DNA from: Chlorobiota bacterium
GTDB taxonomy: Bacteria > Bacteroidota > Bacteroidia > Bacteroidales > VadinHA17
Length of the DNA stretch: 64,000 nucleotides
Direction of reading: 5' to 3'
Assembly (NCBI GenBank): GCA_013152085.1
Contig: JAADHC010000072.1
Location: forward strand, 148,343-212,342
In this document: in pieces, positions 46,698-55,924 of the stretch
Numbering within the stretch: position 1 is the stretch's first letter
Layout: every line of letters starts with the position of its first letter
The notes under the pieces: generated by a model
Seen by the model: the letters and a program-made list of their open reading frames with translations, nothing else
Database searches by the model: none
Told to the model about the DNA's origin: nothing
Translations under genes and position numbers: made by a program

Positions 46698-48050
46698 ATG
46701 ATGGACAGACGTAAAGTGATCATCCTCGGTGCCGCAGGCAGGGACTTTCATAATTTCAACACTTTTTATCGTAATAATGAACAATATGAGGTTGTGGCCT
46801 TCACGGCTGCCCAGATACCGGATATTGATGGCCGGAAATATCCTGCCGAACTTGCGGGCAATCTTTATCCCGACGGAATACCCATCTATGACGAGGAGAA
46901 ACTTCCTCAGCTTATCCGTGAACTCGATGCACGGGACTGTGTATTTTCCTATAGTGATATCCCTTATAATAAAGTTATGGCTGTCAGTGCGATAGTGAAT
47001 GCCAACGGCGCAAACTTTATCCTGCTCGGGCCCGGAGAAACGATGATTAAAAGTAAAAAACCGGTCATCGCGGTCGGAGCGGTACGGACAGGATGTGGTA
47101 AAAGCCAGACTTCAAGAAGGGTTATCGAAATCCTTATGAAAAGAGGACTCAAAGTGATAGCGGTCAGGCATCCCATGCCTTATGGTGATTTGGTAGCCCA
47201 GAAAGTACAGCGGTATGCCACACTGGATGACCTGAAAAAAAATAAATGTACTGTTGAAGAGATGGAAGAATATGAACCCCATATTGTAAGGGGAAATGTT
47301 ATTTATGCCGGTGTGGATTATGAAGCAATCCTGCGGGCTGCCGAACAGGATCCGGATGGATGTGATATTATCTTATGGGATGGCGGAAATAACGATTTTC
47401 CTTTCTATAAACCCGACCTGAACATCACCGTTGTTGATCCTTTCCGGGCGGGACATGAAAAATCGTATTATCCGGGCGAGGTTACTCTGCGAATGGCTGA
47501 TGTTGCTGTTATCAATAAGATCGATACGGCTGCACCCGAAGACATCCAGACGATAAGAAACAATATTGAAGAACTGGTTCCGGGAGCCGTGGTTGTGGAT
47601 GCTGCATCTCCGATACGTGTGGATGACCCGTCGGTTATCCATGGTAAAAAAGTGTTGGTTATTGAGGACGGTCCTACCCTTACTCATGGTGGTATGAAAC
47701 TGGGCGCCGGCACGGTTGCTGCCCGGAAATATGGTGCTGCAGCGCTTGTCGACCCGAGACCTTTTACGGTAGGAAAACTGAAAGACACGTTCGGAATCTA
47801 TCCGGAGATCGGTATCCTGCTGCCGGCTATGGGATATGGTGCTGAACAACTTCACGACATGGAGAAAACCATTAACAATACCGATTGTGATGCTGTTGTC
47901 ATCGGTACACCCATCGACCTGAACCGGATTATTAAAATCAATAAACCCACTACAAGGGTTTATTACGATTTACAGGAGATTGGCTACCCAACGTTGGAAA
48001 CCATTCTCGATGATTGGCTGGAAAAACAAAAATTACAAACGGGGGAATGA
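46698..48050 (+). CDS. Cyclic 2,3-diphosphoglycerate synthetase-like P-loop GTPase
   Basis: The 450-residue protein resembles archaeal cyclic 2,3-diphosphoglycerate synthetase and its widespread bacterial relatives of unproven function. An N-terminal Rossmann-like domain (VIILGAAGRDFHNFNTFYRNN, about 5-25) is followed by a P-loop domain. The latter has Walker A GAVRTGCGKSQTSRRV (about 128-143), the switch-like WDGGNNDFPF (about 228-237) and an NKID-type base specificity motif (AVINKIDTA, about 272-280). The C-terminal region has VIEDGPTLTHGGMKLGAGTVAARKYGA and ends DDWLE. It is monocistronic. If it makes cDPG, a compatible solute/thermoprotectant in methanogens, that would be notable here; the bacterial family may do something else. 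Confidence 0.8.
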   Translation: MMDRRKVIILGAAGRDFHNFNTFYRNNEQYEVVAFTAAQIPDIDGRKYPAELAGNLYPDGIPIYDEEKLPQLIRELDARDCVFSYSDIPYNKVMAVSAIVNANGANFILLGPGETMIKSKKPVIAVGAVRTGCGKSQTSRRVIEILMKRGLKVIAVRHPMPYGDLVAQKVQRYATLDDLKKNKCTVEEMEEYEPHIVRGNVIYAGVDYEAILRAAEQDPDGCDIILWDGGNNDFPFYKPDLNITVVDPFRAGHEKSYYPGEVTLRMADVAVINKIDTAAPEDIQTIRNNIEELVPGAVVVDAASPIRVDDPSVIHGKKVLVIEDGPTLTHGGMKLGAGTVAARKYGAAALVDPRPFTVGKLKDTFGIYPEIGILLPAMGYGAEQLHDMEKTINNTDCDAVVIGTPIDLNRIIKINKPTTRVYYDLQEIGYPTLETILDDWLEKQKLQTGE

Positions 48051-48055
48051 TTCTG

Positions 48056-48080
48056 AAAAGGCAGGTTATCCTGCTTTTTT
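48056..48080. terminator. Bidirectional terminator between the cDPG-like gene and the EamA gene
   Basis: A GCAGG/CCTGC stem extended by AAAAG/TTTTT pairs, with loop TTAT and a six-T tail, lies 5 nt after the plus-strand stop. It contains the minus-strand gene's stop codon. Confidence 0.7.
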
Positions 48081-49049
48081 GCTGTTTAACAGGCTGACAG
48101 AAAGGGAAGCTTTTCCTTCCCCGTGCTTGTCATATTTTCTGATTTTTCCCGCCAGAAAAATGCCACCCTGTTTCCCGAGAGTGATAAGCAGAACCCCGGT
48201 GATTGTCAGCAGGCCCCCGATCACCTGAAAGCTACCCGGTAAAATATGGAAAATTACCATAGCACCCAGGAGGACAAATATCCCTTTCGAACTTTGTATA
48301 AGCATGGACCGGGAAGCTTCAATATAACGAAGTGAAGTGTATTGTACCAGAGCAGTCAGGAAAGGCCCTAGAAATGAGCCCAGTGAAATGTTCAATAATG
48401 CCCGGGAGGGTATAACCGGGCTTTGACCTGTAATAAGCAGGCCTGTCAACATAAACAGAAAAAGGAATATGACGCGGTTCATGGAAAGGACACCGGCATC
48501 ATACGAAACAATATTTTTCTTTGCCAGTGTCAGGGATATCGAGAATAGTACTGCAGAGATCAGAACATAACCGGAGCCCTGGATAAACAGGCGCCCCGTA
48601 TTCCCCGGCTGATAACTCAGGATAAATGCTCCGCCTATGGTGAGGATGATCCCGATGACCTCAATACGGTTAAAGCGCTCGTGTAAAAAAGAAATGCCCA
48701 GTAAGGTTACCAGCAATGGAGTCAAATTGGCCAGGAAGGATACCACCGCAGGATTTTCCACCGTATGTATGGCCATAAAGAATAAGGCTGTACCAATCAT
48801 CTCAAGAATACCGATCAGGAATAAAACAGGAAGTGAACGGCGGGTAATGGTAGTAACCGATTTTATCCTGCCGGTAATTATCAGGTATATGAGATTCAAC
48901 AGAATGGCAAATCCATACCAATAAGTACCGAATTGAAAAAGACTGACAAGGTTAAGTGCGGCTTTACTGAAAAGATAAACATTCGCCATAGCCAGGGTAG
49001 CTACGAAAGCCAGTACATAACCTTTCCATCTGTCTGAAAGTGATCCCAT
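48066..49049 (-). CDS. EamA/DMT-superfamily transporter
   Basis: The 327-residue inner-membrane protein has ten predicted helices arranged as two EamA repeats (first: VLAFVATLAMANVYLFSKAAL ... AVVSFLANLTPLLVTLLGISFLHERFNRIEVIGIILTIGGAFIL; second: LISAVLFSISLTLAKK ... IQSSKGIFVLLGAMVIFHILPGSFQVIGGLLTITGVLLI). These are drug/metabolite exporters of unpredictable substrate. The frame can be extended to an ATG at 49070, but that overlaps a perfect -7 box, so the ATG at 49049 (MGSLSDRWKG) is preferred. Confidence 0.85.
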   Translation of the reverse strand: MGSLSDRWKGYVLAFVATLAMANVYLFSKAALNLVSLFQFGTYWYGFAILLNLIYLIITGRIKSVTTITRRSLPVLFLIGILEMIGTALFFMAIHTVENPAVVSFLANLTPLLVTLLGISFLHERFNRIEVIGIILTIGGAFILSYQPGNTGRLFIQGSGYVLISAVLFSISLTLAKKNIVSYDAGVLSMNRVIFLFLFMLTGLLITGQSPVIPSRALLNISLGSFLGPFLTALVQYTSLRYIEASRSMLIQSSKGIFVLLGAMVIFHILPGSFQVIGGLLTITGVLLITLGKQGGIFLAGKIRKYDKHGEGKASLSVSLLNSKKAG

Positions 49050-49067
49050 CTTCCCTGCTAAAGGGGG

Positions 49068-49075
49068 CAAAGATA
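49068..49075 (-). promoter_or_regulatory. -7 box of the EamA transporter gene
   Basis: Minus-strand TATCTTTG lies 19 nt before the ATG at 49049 and covers the alternative upstream ATG at 49070, ruling it out if the box is used. Confidence 0.5.
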
Positions 49076-49225
49076 ATGATTTTTACATACAGGGCTGAAT
49101 GGTTCGGTAAGGCACGGTAACATACTATTTTACCTACCAAAGGGATACCTTGTATATCCCCAACAGCCTGACCGGTTCCGTTCCGTTAAAGACAAGTTCT
49201 TTATCAGTAAGGGTTTCGGTTTTCC

Positions 49226-50536
49226 CTATTTTTTACCTTCATATCCCGGCTTTCCGAGAAGCATAAACATGTTCCGCTTGTATGCTTCTACCCCGGGCTG
49301 GTTGAAAGGATTTATACCCAGTAAATATCCGCTGATGGCACAGGCTTTTTCAAAAAAGTAAATCAATTGTCCAAGATGTTGTGCATCTGCCCGGTCAATT
49401 TCTATCCTGATATTGGGTACTCCGCCGTCAACATGGGCCATACGGGTTCCCAGTTCGGCTTGCTTGTTAACAAAATCCAGTTCCTTTCCGGCAATATAGT
49501 TCAGGTTGTCCAGGTTTTCAGGGACTTCAGGAATTACCGGATGGTGAACCGGGTTTTTTATCGAAATTACCGTTTCGAATAAATGTCGCTCCCCATCCTG
49601 GATATATTGACCCAGAGAGTGCAGGTCAGTCGTCAGTTCAATACTGGCGGGAAAGATACCTTTATGATCTTTTCCTTCACTCTCGCCGAAAAGTTGTTTC
49701 CACCACTCGGAAAAGAAATGGAGCCGGGGTTCGTAATTGGCCAGGATCTCAACTTTTTTCCCTTCCCGGTACAGCAGATAACGTGCAGCAGCATACCTGG
49801 CGGAGGCGTTTTGATTAAACGGTAAGGATGCTTCTTCTTCCATTTCGCATGCCCCGGCAACAAGCTCTTCAACCGGAAGTCCGGCCAATGCAATGGGGAT
49901 CAGACCAACAGGGGTAAGTACGGAATACCTGCCTCCGACATTATCCGGAATGACAAAGCACTGATAACCTTCTCTCCCGGCCAGTGTTCGTAAAGCTCCT
50001 TTGTGGGCATCTGTTATGGCAATGATCCGTCGTGCGGCACCGTCGGCTCCCACCTGTTTTTCCAGCAGGTTTTTCAGAAACCGGAAAGTCACAGCCGGTT
50101 CGGTGGTTGTTCCCGATTTGGAAATAACCACAATCCCGAAATTTTTCCCCTCCAGATAGGATAGTAATTCAGCCAGATAATCTCCTGAAAGGTGATGACC
50201 GGCATAGATGATCTCCGGCGATTTATGGTCACGGGAAGGAAAATAGGGCGAAAGTGCTTCGATAACGGCCCTGGCTCCCAGGTATGATCCCCCGATCCCG
50301 GTTATAACAAACGTGTCAGCCAGGTTCCCCATTCTATTTGCTGTCTCAAGGATTTGAGAGATATCCTTGTCAGAAATCTGACCGGGAAGATCCACCCACC
50401 CCAGAAAATCATCTCCCGGACCGGTTTTTGCATGTATCTGTTCCAGGGCTTTATTTGTTTTATCCGCCATCTCCCCGATACTCTGTTGGGGAATGAAGGG
50501 ATAGATATTTTCGATATCTAATGAGAAATGTGACAT
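49226..50536 (-). CDS. pgi: Glucose-6-phosphate isomerase
   Basis: Pgi interconverts glucose-6-phosphate and fructose-6-phosphate in glycolysis/gluconeogenesis. The 436-residue protein (the short bacterial form) has the SIS-fold core with VITGIGGSYLGARAVIEAL, VVISKSGTTTEPAVTFR, DNVGGRYSVLTPVGL and the C-terminal GINPFNQPGVEAYK signature. The catalytic Glu lies in GESEGKDHKGIFP. It follows gpsA by 6 nt on the same strand, so the two are one transcript. Confidence 0.96.
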   Translation of the reverse strand: MSHFSLDIENIYPFIPQQSIGEMADKTNKALEQIHAKTGPGDDFLGWVDLPGQISDKDISQILETANRMGNLADTFVITGIGGSYLGARAVIEALSPYFPSRDHKSPEIIYAGHHLSGDYLAELLSYLEGKNFGIVVISKSGTTTEPAVTFRFLKNLLEKQVGADGAARRIIAITDAHKGALRTLAGREGYQCFVIPDNVGGRYSVLTPVGLIPIALAGLPVEELVAGACEMEEEASLPFNQNASARYAAARYLLYREGKKVEILANYEPRLHFFSEWWKQLFGESEGKDHKGIFPASIELTTDLHSLGQYIQDGERHLFETVISIKNPVHHPVIPEVPENLDNLNYIAGKELDFVNKQAELGTRMAHVDGGVPNIRIEIDRADAQHLGQLIYFFEKACAISGYLLGINPFNQPGVEAYKRNMFMLLGKPGYEGKK

Positions 50537-50542
50537 AATCGT

Positions 50543-51532
50543 TTATTTTAAATGTTCACTCAATAATTTAAATTCAATTACGGGAGAGATGCCTTCATAA
50601 AGAATACGGTACACAGATTCAACAATCGGGAGAGACAATGGAACCGAATGGAGGATATTGTGAATGCCTTCGGAAGCATAGTACCCCTCGGCAACCTGGT
50701 TCAGTTCAAGCAAGGCACTTTGTACACGGTATCCTTTGCCAATCATTGTTCCTAAGGTTCGATTCCGGCTGAACTGGGAGTAAGCCGTTACCAGGAGGTC
50801 GCCAAGATATGCCGAACTTTTGATATCCCTGTCGATGGGATGGACCGTATCTATAAACGCTTTCATTTCCTGTGCGGCATTGGCAATCAGGACAGCAAGG
50901 AAATTGTCACCGTAGCCCAACCCATGAGCTATCCCTGCGGCGATGGCAAAAATATTTTTCAGGACGGCAGCATATTCTGTCCCGTATATGTCGTCAGAAA
51001 CCACCGGTTTCAGATAATGTCGTTTGAACAGTGAAGATATCTCGCTGGTTTTTGATTGATCTTTTCCGGCAAATGTAAGATAGGTGAGCCGTTCCATACC
51101 GACTTCCTCGGAATGGCTTGGCCCTGTAATGATAATGATATCTTCGGATGGAACCCGGTATTGACGTTGGAGAAAATCCGCCATAATCAGATTGTGTCCC
51201 GGAACCAGTCCTTTTACCGCCGAGAGTAAAATCTTCCCGGTAAAATCAGGCCGGGCTTTTCCCATGGCGCCTGCAATAAATGCAGAGGGGATGGCAAGCA
51301 GGATCATGTCCGTATGGCGGACCGTTTCAGCCATATCCGTAGAAATCCGGACACCGGACGGATCGATTTCAACAAAAGAGAGGTATCGCGGATTACGGCC
51401 CGTATTACGGATAATATCTGCCTGCTCGGGATTGCGCATATACCAGAATACTTCCGGCAGGTTTTCATGCAGGACTTTTACCAGCGCTGTACCCCAGCTT
51501 CCTCCCCCGATGACGGCAATGCTTTTTTTCAC
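50543..51532 (-). CDS. gpsA: Glycerol-3-phosphate dehydrogenase [NAD(P)+]
   Basis: GpsA makes sn-glycerol-3-phosphate from dihydroxyacetone phosphate for phospholipid synthesis. The 329-residue protein has Rossmann motif VIGGGSWGTALVKVL (about 6-20), AIPSAFIAGAM, SAVKGLVPG, TGPSHSEEVGMERLTYL, and the catalytic Lys in EYAAVLKNIFAIAAGIAHGLGYGDNF. Start is a GTG at 51532 (MKKSIAVIGG); no upstream ATG is in frame. It is the first gene of a gpsA-pgi pair. Confidence 0.95.
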   Translation of the reverse strand: MKKSIAVIGGGSWGTALVKVLHENLPEVFWYMRNPEQADIIRNTGRNPRYLSFVEIDPSGVRISTDMAETVRHTDMILLAIPSAFIAGAMGKARPDFTGKILLSAVKGLVPGHNLIMADFLQRQYRVPSEDIIIITGPSHSEEVGMERLTYLTFAGKDQSKTSEISSLFKRHYLKPVVSDDIYGTEYAAVLKNIFAIAAGIAHGLGYGDNFLAVLIANAAQEMKAFIDTVHPIDRDIKSSAYLGDLLVTAYSQFSRNRTLGTMIGKGYRVQSALLELNQVAEGYYASEGIHNILHSVPLSLPIVESVYRILYEGISPVIEFKLLSEHLK

Positions 51533-51614
51533 AGGTTCTCCCGATTAAAACAAAGGTGTAAAAGTATAATAGTGGCGGGAGAATTCCGAATGTTAATCTT
51601 ATCAATTTTTCTGA

Positions 51615-53975
51615 TTATCTGAAAAATCTTTGCCGCGTTTTCCCGCCGTTAACTTTGTTGGCATCCAATACCCACATACCACGGCCATGTGTGGCAATGA
51701 CAATAATATTGTCACGCGGATGAACGATCAGGTCATGAACATAAACAGAAGGCAGGTCCCCCAGCACTTCCCATTTTTTACCTCTGTCTTTGGTAACATA
51801 AACGCCTGTATCAGTACCCACATAAAGAATATCTTTGGAAACAGGATCTTCGCGAATTACATTTACCGGTCCCAGAGGGATATCCCCGCTGATATCTTTC
51901 CAGGTTTTTCCCATATCTCCGGATTTCCAGATATACGCTGCGACCTCATCATCCCTTTTTCCGTTTTGGGTGACATAAACGGTTTGCAAATCGTATTGTG
52001 AAGCCACAACACGTGATATCCACTTTTCCGGTGCCAGACCTGCCGTAATTTCCTTCCATGACTTTCCCCCGTTACGGGTCACATGAAGGCGGCCGTCGTC
52101 AGTCCCTGCATAGATCAACCCCGCTTTTATAGGGGATTCGCTGATGGTAAAAATGGTCTGGTAAGGGATATCTCCGCTTTTTTCCGGATCGTTATAGGTC
52201 AAATCGGGGCTGATCCTTTCCCATGTATCTCCCTTATCTTTTGACCGGTATAAATATTGAAAACCAATATAAACGATATCGGGATTGTGGGGAGAAAGGA
52301 TTATCGGGGCAAGCCACTGACCGCGCAGGGGTGGCTCATCCGGATAAACTACGGGTTTAATGTTATTACTGCCATCACGTCCCTTTTTGCTCAGGTCACT
52401 GCGATAGATACTTCCATAAAAACTGGCCGCATATACCACATCGGGATTTCGCGGATCAATGGCATGGGTGGATCCTTCGCCCCCCGGGGCCCATTCGAAT
52501 TTCTGTGCAGGGATCTTGTCCCGTCCATGGCTCAGGTCTACAACGCCGCGCATGCTACCATGATCCTGTATCGAACCGTACACCCTGAAAGGAGTATCCA
52601 TGTCATAGGCAATATCGAAAAATTGTGCTACAGGCAGTCTGTCGGTAAAAGAGCGCCAGTTCTTCCCTTTGTCATAAGAGATACAGATGCCTCCGTCGTT
52701 GGTGTTGACCAGGTAGTTTGCATTGTCCGGGTCTATCCAGAGACTGTGGTGGTCGCCATGCATTCCGCGTAATCTGTGAAACGTCTTTCCCCCGTCGGTA
52801 GATACGTTCAGTGCCAGGCCCATGGTATAGATCGTGTTTTCGTCATTGGGGTCGACACGAATCTGTCCGAACACCCAACCGTATGTAGCGGAATGATGCT
52901 CCATGTATTTTTTCATCTCTCCGGTCTGACCGCTCACCTGTTGCCAGTGTTCTCCTCCGTTATCCGTACGGAAAACAGTAGCCCCTTTAATTACACCTCC
53001 TACAGGCCGGCCGTACGAATCGGTAACATCCTTTTCGGTATATTTCCGGCTGAGTTCATAATTATCCAGAAAAGCATACAACACCTTCGGGTTACTGCGG
53101 GCAATATCAATCCCGATCCTCCCGCGAAAACGGGCTTCAGGTAGTCCGTTGTTTACAGGGATCCATGTTTTTCCACCATCGGTGGTTTTATAGATTCCAC
53201 TGCCTTTGTATTTCTCTTCATTGCGTGGATCATTCCATTTTTTTCGTATACGTTGCCAGGTGGCAGCATACAGTACCTCCGGATTCGAGGGATCCATTAC
53301 CAGGTCAATGGCACCGGTCAACTCATCGATATACAATACTTTCTTCCAGGTTGCGCCGCCATCAGTGGTTTTGAATACACCACGTTCTTTGTTGGGCGTC
53401 CATTCGTGTCCTGAAGCGGCTACATAAACGGTGTTCCCGTCTTGAGGATGAACGACAATGCGGGCAATGGTTCCGGTATTTTCAAGCCCTTTGTGCTGCC
53501 AGGTCTCTCCTCCGTCACGGGTGAGGTAAATGCCTGCCCCCGATTGTGAACTCCTGAAGATGTTGGCTTCGCCTGTCCCTACCCAAAGGATCTCCGGGTT
53601 GGAAGGATCCAGGGCAATATCACCGGTAGATGTGGAAGCGGCCTGCCGGAAAACCGGCTCCCATGTCGTTCCCTCGTTGTTGGTTTTCCATACTCCTCCG
53701 GATGCAGTCCCGGCATAAATGGTGTAATTCGAACCCTTGGGGGAGACAACCGCAATATCAGTACATCGTCCGCTGATATTTGTCGGGCCGAGAAAGGACC
53801 AGTGAAGATCTTTGAAAGATGATGTTCCGGCCATATTCTGGTGTTGCCGGAAAAGTTCCAGTCGAGCCTTACCGTTTTTTACCGGTTTAGGTTGTGCAGA
53901 AATCATTACCGGATCCATGAGCATACTTATAAACAGGACCACAATAACCGGGAGCAGATAGTGACGGGTTTTCAT
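51615..53975 (-). CDS. Secreted Asp-box (BNR/VPS10-like) beta-propeller protein
   Basis: The 786-residue exported protein has a signal peptide to about residue 27 and at least eleven Asp-box repeats of the form S/TxDxGxTW (for example TNNEGTTW, TRDGGETW, TTDGGATW, TTDGGKTW, STDGGKTF, SKDKGDTW, SGDMGKTW, TKDRGKKW). Each repeat follows IYAGT- or LWVGTG-type strands, as in sortilin/VPS10 propellers and xyloglucanase-like glycoside hydrolases. The final ATHGRGMWVLD is typical of the large Bacteroidota family. Those proteins usually continue for another domain of 150-300 residues, which is absent here. No T9SS sorting domain is seen. Hydrolase activity is unproven. Confidence 0.8.
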   Translation of the reverse strand: MKTRHYLLPVIVVLFISMLMDPVMISAQPKPVKNGKARLELFRQHQNMAGTSSFKDLHWSFLGPTNISGRCTDIAVVSPKGSNYTIYAGTASGGVWKTNNEGTTWEPVFRQAASTSTGDIALDPSNPEILWVGTGEANIFRSSQSGAGIYLTRDGGETWQHKGLENTGTIARIVVHPQDGNTVYVAASGHEWTPNKERGVFKTTDGGATWKKVLYIDELTGAIDLVMDPSNPEVLYAATWQRIRKKWNDPRNEEKYKGSGIYKTTDGGKTWIPVNNGLPEARFRGRIGIDIARSNPKVLYAFLDNYELSRKYTEKDVTDSYGRPVGGVIKGATVFRTDNGGEHWQQVSGQTGEMKKYMEHHSATYGWVFGQIRVDPNDENTIYTMGLALNVSTDGGKTFHRLRGMHGDHHSLWIDPDNANYLVNTNDGGICISYDKGKNWRSFTDRLPVAQFFDIAYDMDTPFRVYGSIQDHGSMRGVVDLSHGRDKIPAQKFEWAPGGEGSTHAIDPRNPDVVYAASFYGSIYRSDLSKKGRDGSNNIKPVVYPDEPPLRGQWLAPIILSPHNPDIVYIGFQYLYRSKDKGDTWERISPDLTYNDPEKSGDIPYQTIFTISESPIKAGLIYAGTDDGRLHVTRNGGKSWKEITAGLAPEKWISRVVASQYDLQTVYVTQNGKRDDEVAAYIWKSGDMGKTWKDISGDIPLGPVNVIREDPVSKDILYVGTDTGVYVTKDRGKKWEVLGDLPSVYVHDLIVHPRDNIIVIATHGRGMWVLDANKVNGGKTRQRFFR

Positions 53976-54103
53976 GAGAATATGTATTATGTGATTAAGC
54001 AGGGTAAAATTAGCATTTTACCGGAAATCTGTCCATGTTCGGAAACAGGCTTGCCGGAAGTGGCTTCCCTGTATATATCAGAACAGGCTCGGAGTATGAA
54101 AGA

Positions 54104-54943
54104 CTAAAGATTGGTTCCTACATAAACCAGGTAACGTCTTTTTGTCCGGAGCAAAAAAATATTCAGCCTGATATTGATGACATAAAAGAGTTTTAAAACC
54201 AGCCGGTTCAGGAAAGGTTTTTTTTGCATATTTTTCAGCCACGACTTATAATTACGGAACCCTTCAATCACAGATGTTGTAATGTCGTGATGCTTGTCCA
54301 GGAATAATTTTTCCTTGCGGAAAGCCCGGACATATTCTTCTTCATTCCAGTGATGCAGGATCATCCTCCTTTTCCAGAACTTTCTCAGGGATGTGGCAGG
54401 TTTTTTTGTCGTCAGGATATCTGCGATCAAAAACTGACCCCCGGGTTTCAGAATCCGTTTGATTTGCTGCAGAAAAGCGTTTTTGTTCTCGTAATGGAAT
54501 GCACTCTCAATGTTAATAACAATGTCGTAGGTATTGTTTTTTATTTTCTGTAAAGATTGAGCATCATCAACCTGAAAGGTCAGGTTGTTTATGGCTTTTG
54601 ATTTTCTGATCTCATCTGCAATACCGATATTGGCCACGTTCAGGTCTATGGCAGTCATTTCGGCAGGTTGATGTTTTTCACAAATGTACATCGACTGTAT
54701 CCCGTTACCGCAACCGATCTCGAGGATTCTCTTGCCCTTTAAGGAATCGAGCTGGCAAAGGCAAAAGTCGGTAAGGTTGATTTGAGACTGGTAAAAACTC
54801 TCTTCTTTGTTCCTGAAAAACGGATAATGTAACATGGTAAACTCATCATTGAGTTCCTTCAGGGCATAATTCATCGATTCGTAGTACCCGTCGGTAGTGG
54901 ACCCGGCACGTAACAGGCGGATAACCTGCTTAAAAATATTCAT
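54104..54943 (-). CDS. Class I SAM-dependent methyltransferase
   Basis: The 279-residue protein has a Rossmann methyltransferase core: motif I RILEIGCGNGIQSMYICEK (about 75-93), AIDLNVANI (acidic loop), DDAQSLQKI, YDIVINIESAFHYENKNAF (motif IV) and LKPGGQFLIADIL (about 167-179). It is related to small-molecule/sterol-type C- or O-methyltransferases with a basic C-terminal region of about 80 residues. No partner gene indicates the substrate. Confidence 0.85.
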   Translation of the reverse strand: MNIFKQVIRLLRAGSTTDGYYESMNYALKELNDEFTMLHYPFFRNKEESFYQSQINLTDFCLCQLDSLKGKRILEIGCGNGIQSMYICEKHQPAEMTAIDLNVANIGIADEIRKSKAINNLTFQVDDAQSLQKIKNNTYDIVINIESAFHYENKNAFLQQIKRILKPGGQFLIADILTTKKPATSLRKFWKRRMILHHWNEEEYVRAFRKEKLFLDKHHDITTSVIEGFRNYKSWLKNMQKKPFLNRLVLKLFYVINIRLNIFLLRTKRRYLVYVGTNL

Positions 54944-55287
54944 GGAAGGCTAGTTAAGCTTGCATAATACGAAAATTTTCTGAAAAAGAACCAATTATTG
55001 TAATTTTTTCCGGGGTAATTATAACCAGAATAAAAATAGTTGAAATTTTAAAAGTTATTGTAAGATTATATAAATTACCTATTAAAATAGGTAATTAAAT
55101 ACCTAATTAATAATGTCTAATATAAAGAAATATAATACATTAAAGAAAAGGACATGGTCTTAAACTCTCCCCTGCACATAGCCTCCTTCATGTTTTGTTA
55201 AATCCTGCGGGTGCAATCCCCGTTGCTTGTCCCGGAGGGATCACTTTGTGGCGGTGAGGAGTTTCAATTCCGGGAAAGCCGGGACGG
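54944..55287. other. 344-bp non-coding gap with a GC-rich structured segment
   Basis: The first 200 bases are very AT-rich, with short repeats of the type TAATTAAATACCTAATTAATAA near 55085-55115. From about 55195 to 55290 composition changes sharply and three short hairpin-forming motifs follow one another (CGGG-TGCAATC-CCCG, TCCC-GGA-GGGA, CCGG-GAAAG-CCGG). No tRNA fold or open frame is apparent. It could be a dispersed repeat or a small structured RNA. Confidence 0.4.
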
Positions 55288-55803
55288 TTAATGTATTTCA
55301 TTTTCTTCAGAGGCCTTGAAAACCTGTGAAAGGGCCATTTGCAGCATCTGTGGTTTTTGTGTGCCAATGATCACTTTTTCACCGTCGGTGAGGGTAAAGA
55401 TGACGGCTTTTTTCCCTGAAACGAGGAAAGAAGTGTCTTTACGGGATTTTTTTACGCCGTATCCGCCGAATTCCCTTGCCGGACTGATTTCACGGATCTC
55501 CCAACGGCTTACCTCTGCAGGTGTGAGTACCCTGGTTTTTCGCTGAAACCAGGTAAAGCGGTATGAGATTTCATCGGTTGTTACGGTTGTTTCCAATGCA
55601 GTCTTCATGAACATAACGGTCATAACTACGCAGAGCAACAGCGAACCGGCAATGGCCCACAGGGCGGGAAGGTCTTCCTTGCCGGGATCGATCCACACAA
55701 TATAGATTAAGCTGTACAGCACAAAAAGGTCGGTAAGCGCAACAAGCAGCCAGATGGCCGGTTGCCGGAAATATTGTTTTTCGTGGAACAGGACTTTTCC
55801 CAT
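55288..55803 (-). CDS. Small membrane protein with two helices and a PH-like domain
   Basis: This 171-residue protein is not assigned to a named family. Two membrane helices lie close together (AIWLLVALTDLFVLYSLIYIVWI and LWAIAGSLLLCVVMTVMFM, about 16-75). A beta-strand-rich cytoplasmic part follows (TTVTTDEISYRFTWFQRKTRVLTPAEVSRWEIREI; SGKKAVIFTLTDGEKVIIGTQKPQMLQMAL) that looks like a bacterial PH/DUF-type domain. It is monocistronic with its own -7 box. Confidence 0.65.
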   Translation of the reverse strand: MGKVLFHEKQYFRQPAIWLLVALTDLFVLYSLIYIVWIDPGKEDLPALWAIAGSLLLCVVMTVMFMKTALETTVTTDEISYRFTWFQRKTRVLTPAEVSRWEIREISPAREFGGYGVKKSRKDTSFLVSGKKAVIFTLTDGEKVIIGTQKPQMLQMALSQVFKASEENEIH

Positions 55804-55834
55804 CCGGCAGGTTTTTTGAGTAATGAATCTTTCT

Positions 55835-55842
55835 CAAAGATA
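55835..55842 (-). promoter_or_regulatory. -7 box of the PH-like membrane protein gene
   Basis: Minus-strand TATCTTTG lies 31 nt before the ATG at 55803. Confidence 0.5.
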
Positions 55843-55924
55843 ATAAACCGGGCAAATGCGTCAGGTAAGTGAATACCTTATATCTTTTTCCCTTATTCTT
55901 TAATTTTTTGGCAACTCAGGACGT

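Noticed and set aside
55195..55290. Cobalamin or other known riboswitch
   Set aside because: It lacks the B12-box and other conserved cores I can recognise, and the neighbouring genes do not suggest a ligand.
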